In this document: piece by piece, positions 10,798 to 20,383 of the stretch | How positions within the stretch are numbered: the stretch's first letter is position 1 | Layout: each line of letters begins with the position of its first letter | DNA from: Atopsyche davidsoni | Lineage: Eukaryota > Arthropoda > Insecta > Trichoptera > Hydrobiosidae | Direction of reading: 5' to 3' | Assembly (NCBI GenBank): GCA_022113835.1 | Contig: JAILWY010000024.1 | Location: 3,662,501 to 3,726,500, forward strand | Length of the DNA stretch: 64,000 nucleotides | Notes under the pieces: model-generated | The model's database searches: none | What the model was told of the DNA's origin: nothing | What the model saw: only the letters and a program-made list of their open reading frames with translations | Made by a program: the position numbers and the translations under genes

Positions 10798-11885
10798 ATG
10801 CCGCTGAAAAAACCTGTAATTGGAAGAAATACAACAAACGCAACACGCAAAAGAGCCAAATAGCAACGGAAACGTCAGAACAATGTAAAAAGCGTTTAGA
10901 GTCATGTTTGCTGAAAGAACAACAGTCAAAAATAACCGGCATACCCGAAAAACGTAAAATGCAATAAGAGTTTCAAAACTTGAGAAATGGTCAGTTGAGA
11001 GCAGCAAAAAAACAAAAACATCATGAAGCACGTCTAAAACAAGTTCAAATCAGACCTACTACAGCGAGAGCTGCTGAATCGTGTCAACAGTATGAAAATC
11101 GGCTTAAAGGCAATCAATTACGAGCGGTTCAATCGTTACAAAGAATCGATTTTCAGATGGCGGCATTCAATTATGACAAAGACTGCAACTACAGTAATCA
11201 TCCAAATGTCGTAATTGGGTCGATGAGCTCTCTTTGTTTGCATTGCCACGCACTGAAATTTCAAAAGGGATTATCCGGTATGTGTTATTCAAACGGAAAA
11301 GTCAAGTTGTCTCCGCTGGTTGACCCACCAGAACCAATCAAAAGCTACGTTTTTGACAACACAGTGGTGTCTAAGCATTTTTTGGAAAACATTCGGAAAT
11401 ACAATTCGAGCTTTATAATGACAAAAATTATAAGCAATACAGGTTTGTCTGTTTTTTAATTTTTTAAATGTTATTTTTTGTTTTTAAATATAAAAATACA
11501 TCAAAAATAAATATTTCTCAAGTTTTTACGCCAACATTAAAAGTGCAAGGACAAGTTTACCACCAAATCGTTTCTCTACCTTTAACACCAGATCTAGATT
11601 CCAAGTTTTTGCTAATTTATTTCACAGGAGATGAAGAAGAAGAAGTTGATCAACGTTGCGCTATTATCAACGAAAAAAGGCGTGAAACTATTTCAAATTT
11701 GCAACGTTTATTTCACCAGCATAATCAACAAGAAGATCCGATACTTTTTGAAGTCTGCAAGAACATGATTCACGGCCCATGCGGAGCATTGAATATAAAT
11801 TCGCACGATTTGATTAATGAAACTCAAACTGGTGAGAATGGATATCCGAAATACAGACGACAAAAGCCAGAAAATGGAGGATTAG
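10798..11885 (+). pseudogene. Helitron replicase/helicase (N-terminal part), internally deleted
   Basis: From the ATG at 10798 the frame encodes the KRAK-type basic start of Helitron proteins, with several stops. 10980-11459 then carries the conserved CLHCHALKFQ / MCYSNGKVKL zinc-binding region and HFLENIRKYNSSF. 11520-11885 gives TLKVQGQVYHQI, LQRLFHQHN and then directly FEVCKNMIHGPCGALN and GYPKYRR. In intact Helitrons a long Rep region with the HUH and two-tyrosine motifs separates LFHQHN from MIHGPCG, so the nuclease core has been deleted. The helicase domain is also missing. It ends at a fragment of an F1 gene. Confidence 0.85.
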
Positions 11886-12050
11886 AACGACCTTGAAGCA
11901 GCAGATTACTCCCTTACTGCTCAGCCACTGGAGAGTGGATCTAGCCTTCGTGTACCAGAAGGTGCCCATAGTCATATGGCAGAGTTCATCTGCGTCTATA
12001 CCACTGATGGAGTAATTCCCCTGAAAACCGCGCAGTTAGGTTAGTATATT
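11884..12050 (-). pseudogene. F1 type-B exon-4 fragment joined to the Helitron relic
   Basis: The minus strand from 12020 reads as F1 type-B exon 4 (GNYSISGIDADELCH and so on) to the CCFKV region. It includes about 30 bp of the upstream intron and is very close to F1-f exon 4 (43179-43367). The C-terminus is cut exactly where the Helitron reading frame ends (about 11884), with ATGGAGG shared at the join. Confidence 0.8.
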
Positions 12051-13300
12051 GTAATGAACTTTATTAGATTCATCCACGAAAAAAAAAATTTCAAAACCAT
12101 ATAAGAATATGCATATAAGAATATGATAAACAAAATCACACCGACGTACCTTTTGGAGCTTAAGAAATAAGAACGTCAACCGTTACAGTCGCGTCGCCTT
12201 TTATTTAAAATCATTTGAAACCTTTGTAATGGGCAAAAAATACCCGGGAGACGACGGGAGCAATAAAACTGATTGTATTTGGCAAATATTCTGGAAACGG
12301 AAAAGCGTACACCGGTCGGGGTAGGAATCGTGGGTTTTTCGGAGACCTGATACACAGACTATACGGGACGTATAAAGACTGTATTTATTTATAGGTGTGT
12401 TGGATTTCAGGGATGGGTGCTTCGTATCTCTCAGCTTGGCATCAGACGCAGGGAGAGCAGTTTTCAGGCTGATCTTTACTAAGCTTATCGCAAGAGAGAT
12501 ACGTCGCAGAAAAGGGAGGTGTTCACAGAAACAACTCGTTCTTGACTCTGGTTTTATTGGACCCGGACATGGGGTTTATATACAGAAAATATGAGTACAT
12601 TGGAATGTTAAAAGTAAACAACCCAAAGGGATCGACAACAGGAATGTACAGATGTCAGTTAAACCCTGGGATTTTTCCGGTACCCAAGCCGGGGAAAACA
12701 CCTTTTAGCGGCGCTCTAAACAGTGCACATAAGAGATCTCTAAAGGGATTAGCAGCACAGCTGGCCATTTAAATCTGGGATCTTCTCTGTACCTTTTTTG
12801 GGGAAATCACCTCTTAGCGGCGCGCTCAAACAATATACACCGTCATAAACCTAGAAATTCCCGCCGCCAATGTGCAGGTGGGCACTTAAAAGGGATAATA
12901 TTCCATCGCACACCTGCAAATATGCACGTGGACATTTTAGCGCGTAAATCCCGACGATCAAGTGATATGACGTCCGGTACACAGACCCTTCGTGGATCGT
13001 CGTGTCAGAGCGGCTAATCATTCACCTCAGACGCCAGAGCAGTAAGGACATTCAATCCATTCAGTTCTTCAGTGTTTGATTTTTAATTGAATTCAGTGAC
13101 AAGACCGCGAAACTGAGGGAGGGAAACCTGTCACCAGAGGAATAAGTCCCATTTAATTTGTTCTCGTCGTCGATTTTCATCAGTTTCGTGAATCAATATC
13201 ATCGTATTCTTGAACCCCAAACTGAGCGGATCAAATAAAAGACAACGAACCTACAGTTTTAATTCTGACTGGGTGGAATCATATTGTTGAACCAAAACTT
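12051..13300. repeat. LTR-like, relatively GC-rich repeat block
   Basis: Composition differs clearly from the surroundings from about 12180 to 13270. Two imperfect direct copies of about 115 bp lie at 12655-12770 and 12773-12845, each with a TTAGCGGCGC core. A CAAATAAAAGACAACG stretch near 13232 resembles an LTR polyadenylation region. No long open frame. It could be a solo LTR; end motifs and target duplication were not established. 12051-12180 shows nothing. Confidence 0.45.
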
Positions 13301-13440
13301 CTCGTATGTTAATATATTATTAAAAAAAATATTGCGTTTAATATGTAGTTAGCGCCATCTATATGTGAAAGCCAAAAACTTAGTAGCGCTTCTATTTTTT
13401 TAATTTTTTTATTTTAGCCGGGCTTTAATATAAATATCAA
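13300..13440 (-). repeat. Dispersed repeat shared with 45540-45600 and 52440-52500
   Basis: On the minus strand this contains GCGCTACTAAGTTTTTGGC and ATAGATGGCGCTAACTACAT. The same order recurs next to hAT-like ends at 45437 and 52304. Confidence 0.6.
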
Positions 13441-13761
13441 TTGTTTTCTCTGTTGTGAATGACAGATAGTGATTTAGTTTAGAAAGTCCGTACTATGCGC
13501 GATCTTCAGAATGTTTACTTTTTAAAAAATTTGCGAGGAACGATGTCGACTTTACAGATGTTACAAATTTTGTATGGAAAATGTCGAAATTGACTTAATT
13601 TATAGATTGAATTTATTTAATGCATTGTTTTAATAGTCTCAAAGATTTTTGGTATTATTTCCTTTTAAATGAAACCGATTTGGGGCACACGGTTGGATGC
13701 TTTCAAAGCCCATGACGGACATAGAAACATCTTTTGTGTTTTATATATATATATATATAGA
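13440..13761 (-). mobile_element. Helitron 5' end
   Basis: The minus strand starts A|TCTATATATATATA and then has AAACACAAAAGATG and GTGCCCCAAATCGG. 31030-31734 starts the same way. The TC start after an A fits Helitron insertion between A and T. The 3' part is missing. Confidence 0.7.
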
Positions 13762-15330
13762 TAAGTAATTATCGATTTTATATTGTATAAATGCAATGCA
13801 ATATATATATTCACATTTTTTTGAATCGATTACCAAAGAGTATATTTCACAATATATATTTTTGTGATTTTATAATAATCATTGGTTGTGTTGAGTCAAT
13901 TCATTGAATTTCATAGCTTATCAATATCCGATTGCCCTCTCAAAATATTTCCATCTTAAATTATTCATGCTTCAAATTATTTAAAGGGTCCTTACGTTGT
14001 GTGGAAAAGATTCTTAGATCAGTGAACACCAACGACAAAAAAGGCAGCGATAGAATATTATTGTAAATCTGTAACTGTGGTCCGGAAAGTCAGCAAAACT
14101 GAGTAATATTACGTATACCGACTGATCTTTTTAACACTCACGTATTTATTATTATTAAATGGCTATCCTCATGTATTATGATTTTATGAATACTTAAAAA
14201 GAATAAGAGTTTTAATAAAATACAAGTGAACGATTAAATTTTCAATTTAATTAAAATTAGATATCTTTTGTCTTTATTTTTTAGCGGAAATATGCTTAAT
14301 ATAACTTACCTATGGTATGAAATTGTTATTTTGTTTACAGATCTAGCAAGAAGGAGACACGCAGTCTTCCGGTGTTAATGAAACTGGAATGTTATTAATT
14401 ATTGTGCTATCGTCAGGGATTTAACATTAAATATATGCTTTAAATTTAAAATTGTTACGTACTATTGACCGGTCGGGGCCATCGTGAGATCTACAGAACG
14501 GTTTTTTAAGATGAGATGGCTTGCAATCCTTGGGTGTGCTTGAAAGAACCTTTTGCATAGTTATAATGCTCATTCTAATTTAACTCGTCTGCTCTGCGCA
14601 GATCTTATAAAAGGCTCCAAGTGAGACCATTGGTTTTCTCTTAAAAGAAGAAGGTCATCAGTCTCCTAGATAGATCAAGATCCCTTACAAGACATTTTAA
14701 GGGTATTGCTGAAAGTCCACGATCGTCTTTATTTTTCGCCTTTGAACACAGACAATCTTCTCGTCATCTGTGCCTCTCCTCATCAGAGGTTGGAGACCAT
14801 TTTTTCGAATATATTTCTACCTTTCTATCGTCGTTCCGGCCACAGACAATTGCGTACTATAATTGGAAGCAGAGCCTCGCCATTTTCTGCAGTAACAATA
14901 TGTTGATACGATCATACAATTCGTAATGTAACATAATTATAAAAAAAACAATTTCTCTCTTTGGAAAATGCTTTATGAATAAATAACCTTGTAAAAAAGT
15001 AATTTTATATCGTCATCAGGGCACGGGCAGTCAAAAAGTCTATATTTTATAAGCCTCGACTTTTTATAATTTCATGTGTAAATGGACTGCCTAAAACATA
15101 TTCGTATATCAAATAAAATAAGCGTGGGTTGTTTTTAGAAATTAATTTATTGAATAATGGAAATATCTAAAGGGGTATTATATTGGATCACATTTAATAA
15201 GCACATTGAAAATAAAAATGTACATATTGGATATCTTGAAAAGAAACTAAAAGGATTTCAAAAGTAATCAATAATTGGTGTTTGCACAAATCGAAAGTAG
15301 GACTAACAAAAATATTGATAGTCCGTGAGG
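13762..15330. other. AT-rich flank; from 14380 part of a segmental duplication
   Basis: No gene is supported. From about 14380 the sequence is colinear with 42370 onward and forms the 3' flank of F1-b. Small open frames such as 14706-14906 are not conserved as protein in the duplicate. Confidence 0.5.
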
Positions 15331-17288
15331 TCATTTAGGTACTTGTTTTTTCTTGGTGGACGAACGGAGGGGAACAAACTCTAGAATGACCTTGAAGCAG
15401 CAGATTACTCCCTTACTGCTCAGCCACTGGAGAGTGAATCTAGCCTTTGTGTACCAGAAGGTGCCCATAGTTATATGGCAGAGTTCATCTGCGTCTATAC
15501 CACTGATGGAGTAATTCCCCTGAAAACCGTACAATTGAGCATATATATATACTCAATACACCTTAGTCTACAATTTTTATTCTTACTTTTTTAACTAGGC
15601 AGTTTTTTTCAGGCTTTATATAATTGTCCATAAACTTCCGTAACACTAGATGACCACACGGGTTCTTGAATGTCTCATCATAGAAAGGCTGGAACCCGCC
15701 GTCTCGCCATATCTCAATTATAGATCTTCCCTGGAATATCCAATGTGAAACCGGTTGTTTGATTTCATTCATGTAAATAAACAATTTCAATATTAATACA
15801 ATGTCTATTGACACTTCACATATAAATTTTCCTACCATTATTTTAAAAAAGGCCCCATTAATTATTCCATAAGTATGAGTGATCTTAATTTTAACTCACT
15901 GTACCGCAAGCATATATAGGAATTATTTTATCTAATTTTGATACATTTAGTTCTCACTTAGTCCTCGATGCTCTAAATCAGGCCCGGACCGCCACGGATT
16001 ATAATCATAGTCATTTTAAATAATATCATAGTCTAACTCTAAATAATCATAGTCTTTACGTACCATTTAATTTTAAATATATGTAAAGGTTTTTGCATCC
16101 ATTTCCGTGTATATAAATACATACGTTTATCCGTAAATAAAATAATAAAACGAGAAGTTGGTACTCTTAGAAGTCTTAAAATTTGATACCGATGTGAAAC
16201 GGTTTAATAATCGGCGGAGAGATGTGAAAAAAGACAAAATTTTGCATACATTCAATTTGATAATAATTATTCATGAGTTTTCTGATTTTATTTAAATATA
16301 TTGACTTATTTTAATAAATATATTAAGTTAATTTTTTTATGATTCTTTTGATCGAAATTAAGCTTTAATTGTTTATTTTTTTTGGCAATCAATTAAATGA
16401 AAAAAACTATAGAAAGTTAACAGATCTGACGATGGTCAGTGCTTGAAAATGTTCTCAGTCTCCTAAATAGTTCATGCTTGCTTCTTAAGTATTGGAAATT
16501 AATCAAATGACATGAAATCAAAATATCTCACCTTTGTGGAATAAACATCGCTACTAAAGTATACATTTCCTCTGAACTCTTCCTTGGATCTGCTGACTTT
16601 ATGAACTATTAAATCTGTTTGGCAGAAGTTCTCTGTGTCTACTTTCCCAGTCGTTGGCTTGCATAGCTCTAGCATCTTTGTAGTCACCTTGTAGGGACCC
16701 TAAAATGAATAACACACCACCAACGATCATTATCATCAAATATGACATTAATGCACATTTTTCACCAGCAAGGGTCTCTTGTGTGCGCAAAGTGTTTTGG
16801 CTTATCTGTTCACTAAATTTGAACCGAAGGATGAAAATGTGAGCTTACTATAATACATTTTTTATTTATAATCTTCAGTGTTTATATGTCACGGAAATAC
16901 TGAAAACTGTACCAGCGAGTCACAGATTTTAATCTAACAAATTGTGAGGGCGCCATACTCGCATATAATGATTCAAATTCTCGCTTCGTGCACATTAGTT
17001 ACAATAGGAAAAGACGTCAAATTCCACTTGTGTCGCTCAAAATAACAATTGTTTATTTTTGAGTAAATGTTAGCACTTTGGGCGAAGCTTAGGGGAGAAA
17101 AGTAGGCTTTCATTTACCGGGAACTGTGCAGCGCCCGCTCCCGTGAAAGAGCCTCCAGGGAATCCGACGAGGGCGCAGCATGAAAAGAAAAATAACACTC
17201 TGCGATCTCTTGTAACCCTTGCAACCCTCGAAACCCTCGCAGCCTTCAGGCAAGCAGGATATAACACAAACCATTTGAGTACAGCCAT
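15331..17288 (-). CDS. F1-b: type-B secreted DUF1091/ML-like protein, four exons open
   Basis: Exons on the minus strand: 17288-17118 (57 codons), 16699-16532 (56), 15730-15587 (48) and 15519-15331 (62 plus stop). All are phase 0, giving 223 aa. Donors are GTAAAT, GTGAGA and GTAAGA; acceptors are TTTTAG, TTCCAG and TTTCAG. Exon 2 starts GPYKVTTKMLELCKP and has FCQTD and SRSKEEFRGN. Exon 3 is GRSIIEIWRDGGF...KNPCGH...KNCLVKK. Exon 4 is GNYSISGIDADELCH...ICCFKV...FVPLR with a Lys-rich tail. Exon 1 is odd: an Arg/Val-rich ARVSRVARVTR stretch precedes the hydrophobic VLFFFSCCALVGF, so the true start or leader is uncertain. The same layout in F1-f supports the model. The secreted role and lipid-binding-like fold are inferred. 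Confidence 0.75.
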
Positions 17289-17439
17289 TGAACGAATGAA
17301 AATTCGCCAGCAGTATCCAAGTATTAAATTTTATGTAATTGAGTTGAAGTGTAAGAAATATTTTTATAAAAAAAATAAATGACTATCCGATAAATAGTCT
17401 TAGGGATAATATTATTTTTATTAGTTGCAAAATATATTA

Positions 17440-17575
17440 ACAGTTTACTTTAGTTACGTCGCCGACATTATTCGGCGTTATATAAGCTTTTATTATTAAT
17501 ATTTTTATAATAATATTCAGCAAGAAATTTTAGCGATTGTATTTAAATTGATCAATTACATATTATTGGTTGTTT
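17440..17575 (-). promoter_or_regulatory. Putative core promoter of F1-b
   Basis: On the minus strand a TTATATAA box (17478-17485) is followed by a 6-bp palindrome CGCCGA-N6-TCGGCG (17460-17477), about 175 bp before the exon-1 ATG. A conserved block (17533-17570, centred on TTAAATTGATCAATTA) lies upstream. The whole arrangement is kept at F1-f (44863-44975). Inference from conservation and position. Confidence 0.45.
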
Positions 17576-18300
17576 TGGAAGAATTTGACTGACGCCTGTT
17601 TTTATTCAAATTGGATTTTTGTCATTAAAATTACATTAGATTGAATAATAGTATTTATAATGCATTTTTGTAGCAATTTATAATTTGAATTGTTCATCGA
17701 TAAGCCATAACATAATCGGTTAAAAATTACGTAATGAGACACGTACACTTATTTTATGTTTTTAAATGACTGCGTCCACTTTAGGTAACCTAACCTAACT
17801 TAACCGATAATATTTTGCACTTGGTGGTAGAAAAACATCGTTTTGTTGCTATGGCTCCAAAATTTCAACTACTAACCTGAAAACATGCAGTGAATAAAAA
17901 TATTTAAAAATATTCGTAATATCAAGTGTTGATCGATTAACTAAATATTTCAAACCAAATACACCTGTATGGGTGAATAATGCGATTTATAAGCAATAAT
18001 GGATAACAATAATTGACTCAAAATACTTGTTGAAATTCTCGAAAGATAATTATATAAACATAATATACTGATAATACCAAGAAATATACAATTTCAGGCA
18101 TAGTTAACTGTAGGGGGATACTTGTAAAGTAAAGCTGCTTACACACGTTGCAACACGGCAGTCGATAGCGTCTTCTTTGGCGTTGTTATGAAGAAAATGC
18201 CATACGTGGAAAGATTAACTACAACCTTTATTAGGTTAGGCAAAATCTACGAACATACTTTTCATTAACGAATACATGGAAGAATCAACTACAACCCTTA
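17576..18300. other. 5' flank of F1-b, no gene seen
   Basis: AT-rich. It includes three CCTAA-like units at 17787-17804 and is colinear with 45000-45430. Confidence 0.5.
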
Positions 18301-18420
18301 CTGTGTGTTGTGGTGTTGTTATATCTAGGGAATGCACGAGAGAAAGCGATCTCTACCTATTATTTATTTATCTCTATTATTTATAGAATCCCGAAGGGAC
18401 TTGTTAGGCATGTATTGCGT
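18300..18420 (+). repeat. Partial copy of a ~220-bp dispersed repeat
   Basis: It carries GCACGAGAGAAAGCGATCTC and TATAGAATCCCGAAGGGA. Longer copies are at 40600-40840, 46720-46950 and 58950-59200. This could be a SINE, but no clear Pol III boxes or poly-A tail were identified. Confidence 0.55.
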
Positions 18421-18612
18421 AAATCTACATCTTAATTTAGTTGAAAATAGCTGTTCGTCAACAAGTAATATTAGCACCCTGTTTATAACAGTTTTGGCTG
18501 TTCTCAATGAATTTATTCCAAATCATAGATATCATGGCAAGTTGGTCTGTTTTCAAAAGTTGGCTCCGTTCACTTTTTTTATCAAAACGGTATAATTGAG
18601 AATATCTGTATT

Positions 18613-19700
18613 ATTATATTTTGCTTATAGTTTCTGAGAAAAATATGAGGCCCCATATATTATTCCACAAAAAATAAACTTTCGAATTATTTGCTCCATA
18701 TGCACCTCGTGCATATAAAATTGCAATAAATGCATCCAATTTCTCTTGAGATAAACTCCAATCGCTTCCTAATACTCTCTTTGCTTCTTCTATTGTGCAT
18801 ATTCTTATATGGTTCATAGCTCGGAGGTCAATTATCTGTTATGGCCCGGACACATTTAATAGGTATAATCCTAACAGTAGAAGTCGCGTGAGAAAGTAGA
18901 CTGATGCCACGGATTTCCAATCTAAGGATTACAGCACAAAGGACGAGCCGCCATTGTTCTCGTATCCTGTGCGATACTTTTATTATTTAAGGAAACACTG
19001 TCATATAGATTTAATAATATTGTACAACTGTTTATGACTCTGTCCGCCCAATGTTTATATGTTATTGTAAAAGACCCGACGCTGGAGGTCTTCTACCTGA
19101 GTATTGCAGAGCTCCGATATTACTCGCTTAGCGTCAGATCTCATCGGACCACGAACGGAGATGTAGTCTCCTTGTCTTGAAATTAAATAACCTAACACTG
19201 AAATTATTACAATATACGAAGTGAACAATAAAAATGTTATAACCAGTACCAACCGCTTCTTCTTACTTCCCCGACACATAACATATCAACGAAAATGCAG
19301 TTTTAACTTTTCCCTTCATAATATGACGTTTTGCATATTCTGTGGGGCCTACTTCTTGCCTGAAAATGTTATGACGTGGTGATCTTGCAGGTCTACCACC
19401 TATTTGTATTTCTTTCTTTAGAATGAAATACAAATAGGTGGTATATACGAACGGCATGAACGGAACGGCATGCTACAATTGGTGAAACTGTTGCATCATG
19501 CCGTTCATTTTTTTATATCTCTTCTTCAGAGTTATCTCACTTTTTTTGGCCACGACATATATTCACAACAATTTCCTCTTCATTGTCAGTAACTGTACAT
19601 TCAAGCTCTTGTCTAATAGATCATTTCCAACCTTGTATATCTTCATTTTCACAAAAATCATCAATCTAAAATTTTAGTCACATTCTTGAATTTCTGATTC
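18613..19700 (-). pseudogene. Decayed piggyBac transposase with an internal insertion
   Basis: Minus strand 18817-18613 encodes HIRICTIEEAKRVLG, KLDAFIAILYARGAYG and FLWNNIWG...FFSETIS. 19442-19285 encodes NIFRQEVGPTEYAKRH and KVKTAFSLIC. These two segments are adjacent in PGBD4-like transposases of insects. About 440 bp (roughly 18845-19285) separates them here. Acidic, stop-riddled N-terminal sequence follows to about 19700. The DDD catalytic region is missing. GGGGTCAAATGAC-type sequences at 19836 and 20010 may be the element's end. Confidence 0.75.
19055..19279 (-). other. Small ORF with one predicted membrane segment
   Basis: 74 codons: a basic start (MCRGSKKKR), a hydrophobic stretch of about 22 residues (VLVITFLLFTSYIVIISVLG) and a polar tail beginning SRQGDYISV. 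It lies inside the sequence that interrupts the piggyBac gene. No homologue recognised. It may be a chance frame or an exon carried by the insertion. Confidence 0.25.
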
Positions 19701-20090
19701 ACAGATATCTTGATTGAACTAACTACGCAACAGTCTTTGCAGAAATGTGCAACTAACTGAATGCAATATGTTGAAAACGCATGTCAACATAATTTCTAAT
19801 CCGATAACCTTATAAAGGAATAAATTGTTATCGGGGTCAAATGACCCGTTGAGGTAGAAATCGGTATACAAGCATAACTCAAAAAAATACACAATACAAA
19901 AAAATATGATATTACTTGTATTTAATAAATAGACAAAGTCATGAAGTCAAATGTGCAAACAAGATAAAATTATATGCGAATTTTCTATATCAAACTACAA
20001 AAAGGTTCATTTGACCCCTCGTGGTATGTTTAGTGACTGACTTTGTAGTTTACTATATTTGCGATTTGTGTGTTTTTTTTTATAAAGGTA
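19701..20090. other. AT-rich remainder of the piggyBac region
   Basis: No gene seen. It contains GGGGTCAAATGACCCG (19836-19851, nearly palindromic) and TTCATTTGACCCC (20008-20020). Confidence 0.4.
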
Positions 20091-20092
20091 TA

Positions 20093-20270
20093 CAGTAAAA
20101 CCTCGGTATAACGGACCCCTGTTTAGGGTATTTCAGATATAACGGACAGAAAATCCGGTCAAATCTAAAAGTTCAATATTAGCAAGGCAGGGGGTCTACG
20201 AATAACAGGAAATCTCGACAAGGGGTCGACGGGACAAAACGTTTGGGGAACTCTGGTTTAAAGGGAAGGA
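20093..20270 (+). mobile_element. Pogo/Tigger-like terminal repeat plus a hAT-like end
   Basis: TA|CAGTAAAACCTCGGTATAAC at 20093 onward is the typical start of pogo-type elements, and ATATAACGGAC repeats at about 20130-20140. GGGGAACTCTGGTTT near 20245-20260 resembles a hAT end in reverse. Both are fragments without coding sequence. Confidence 0.6.
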
Positions 20271-20383
20271 TAAATAAATTTGGCATCGGTTTTTCAACAC
20301 ATTTTTTATTTTGAAGGCCTTCAAAAGTTTTCAATTTGTCAGTGCGATAAATCTTTAAAAATTTGTGCTCTAAAAGCTCTCAA

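Larger units (their letters stand above)
14380..18065. repeat. Direct segmental duplication, copy 1 (partner 42370-45430)
   Basis: The same order of 3' flank, exons 4-3-2-1, putative promoter and 5' flank appears about 27.5 kb downstream in the same orientation. One complete type-B F1 gene lies in each copy. The copies differ by many point changes and small indels, so this is older than the inverted duplication. Confidence 0.85.

Noticed and set aside
10717..11031. 104-codon minus-strand frame opposite the Helitron start
   Set aside because: Shadow of the Helitron replicase frame on the other strand.
16599..16790. Signal-peptide-like MSYLMIMIVGGVLFIL directly before F1-b exon 2
   Set aside because: It is out of frame with exon 2 and overlaps the TTTTAG acceptor. 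It is intron sequence; exon 1 lies at 17118-17288.
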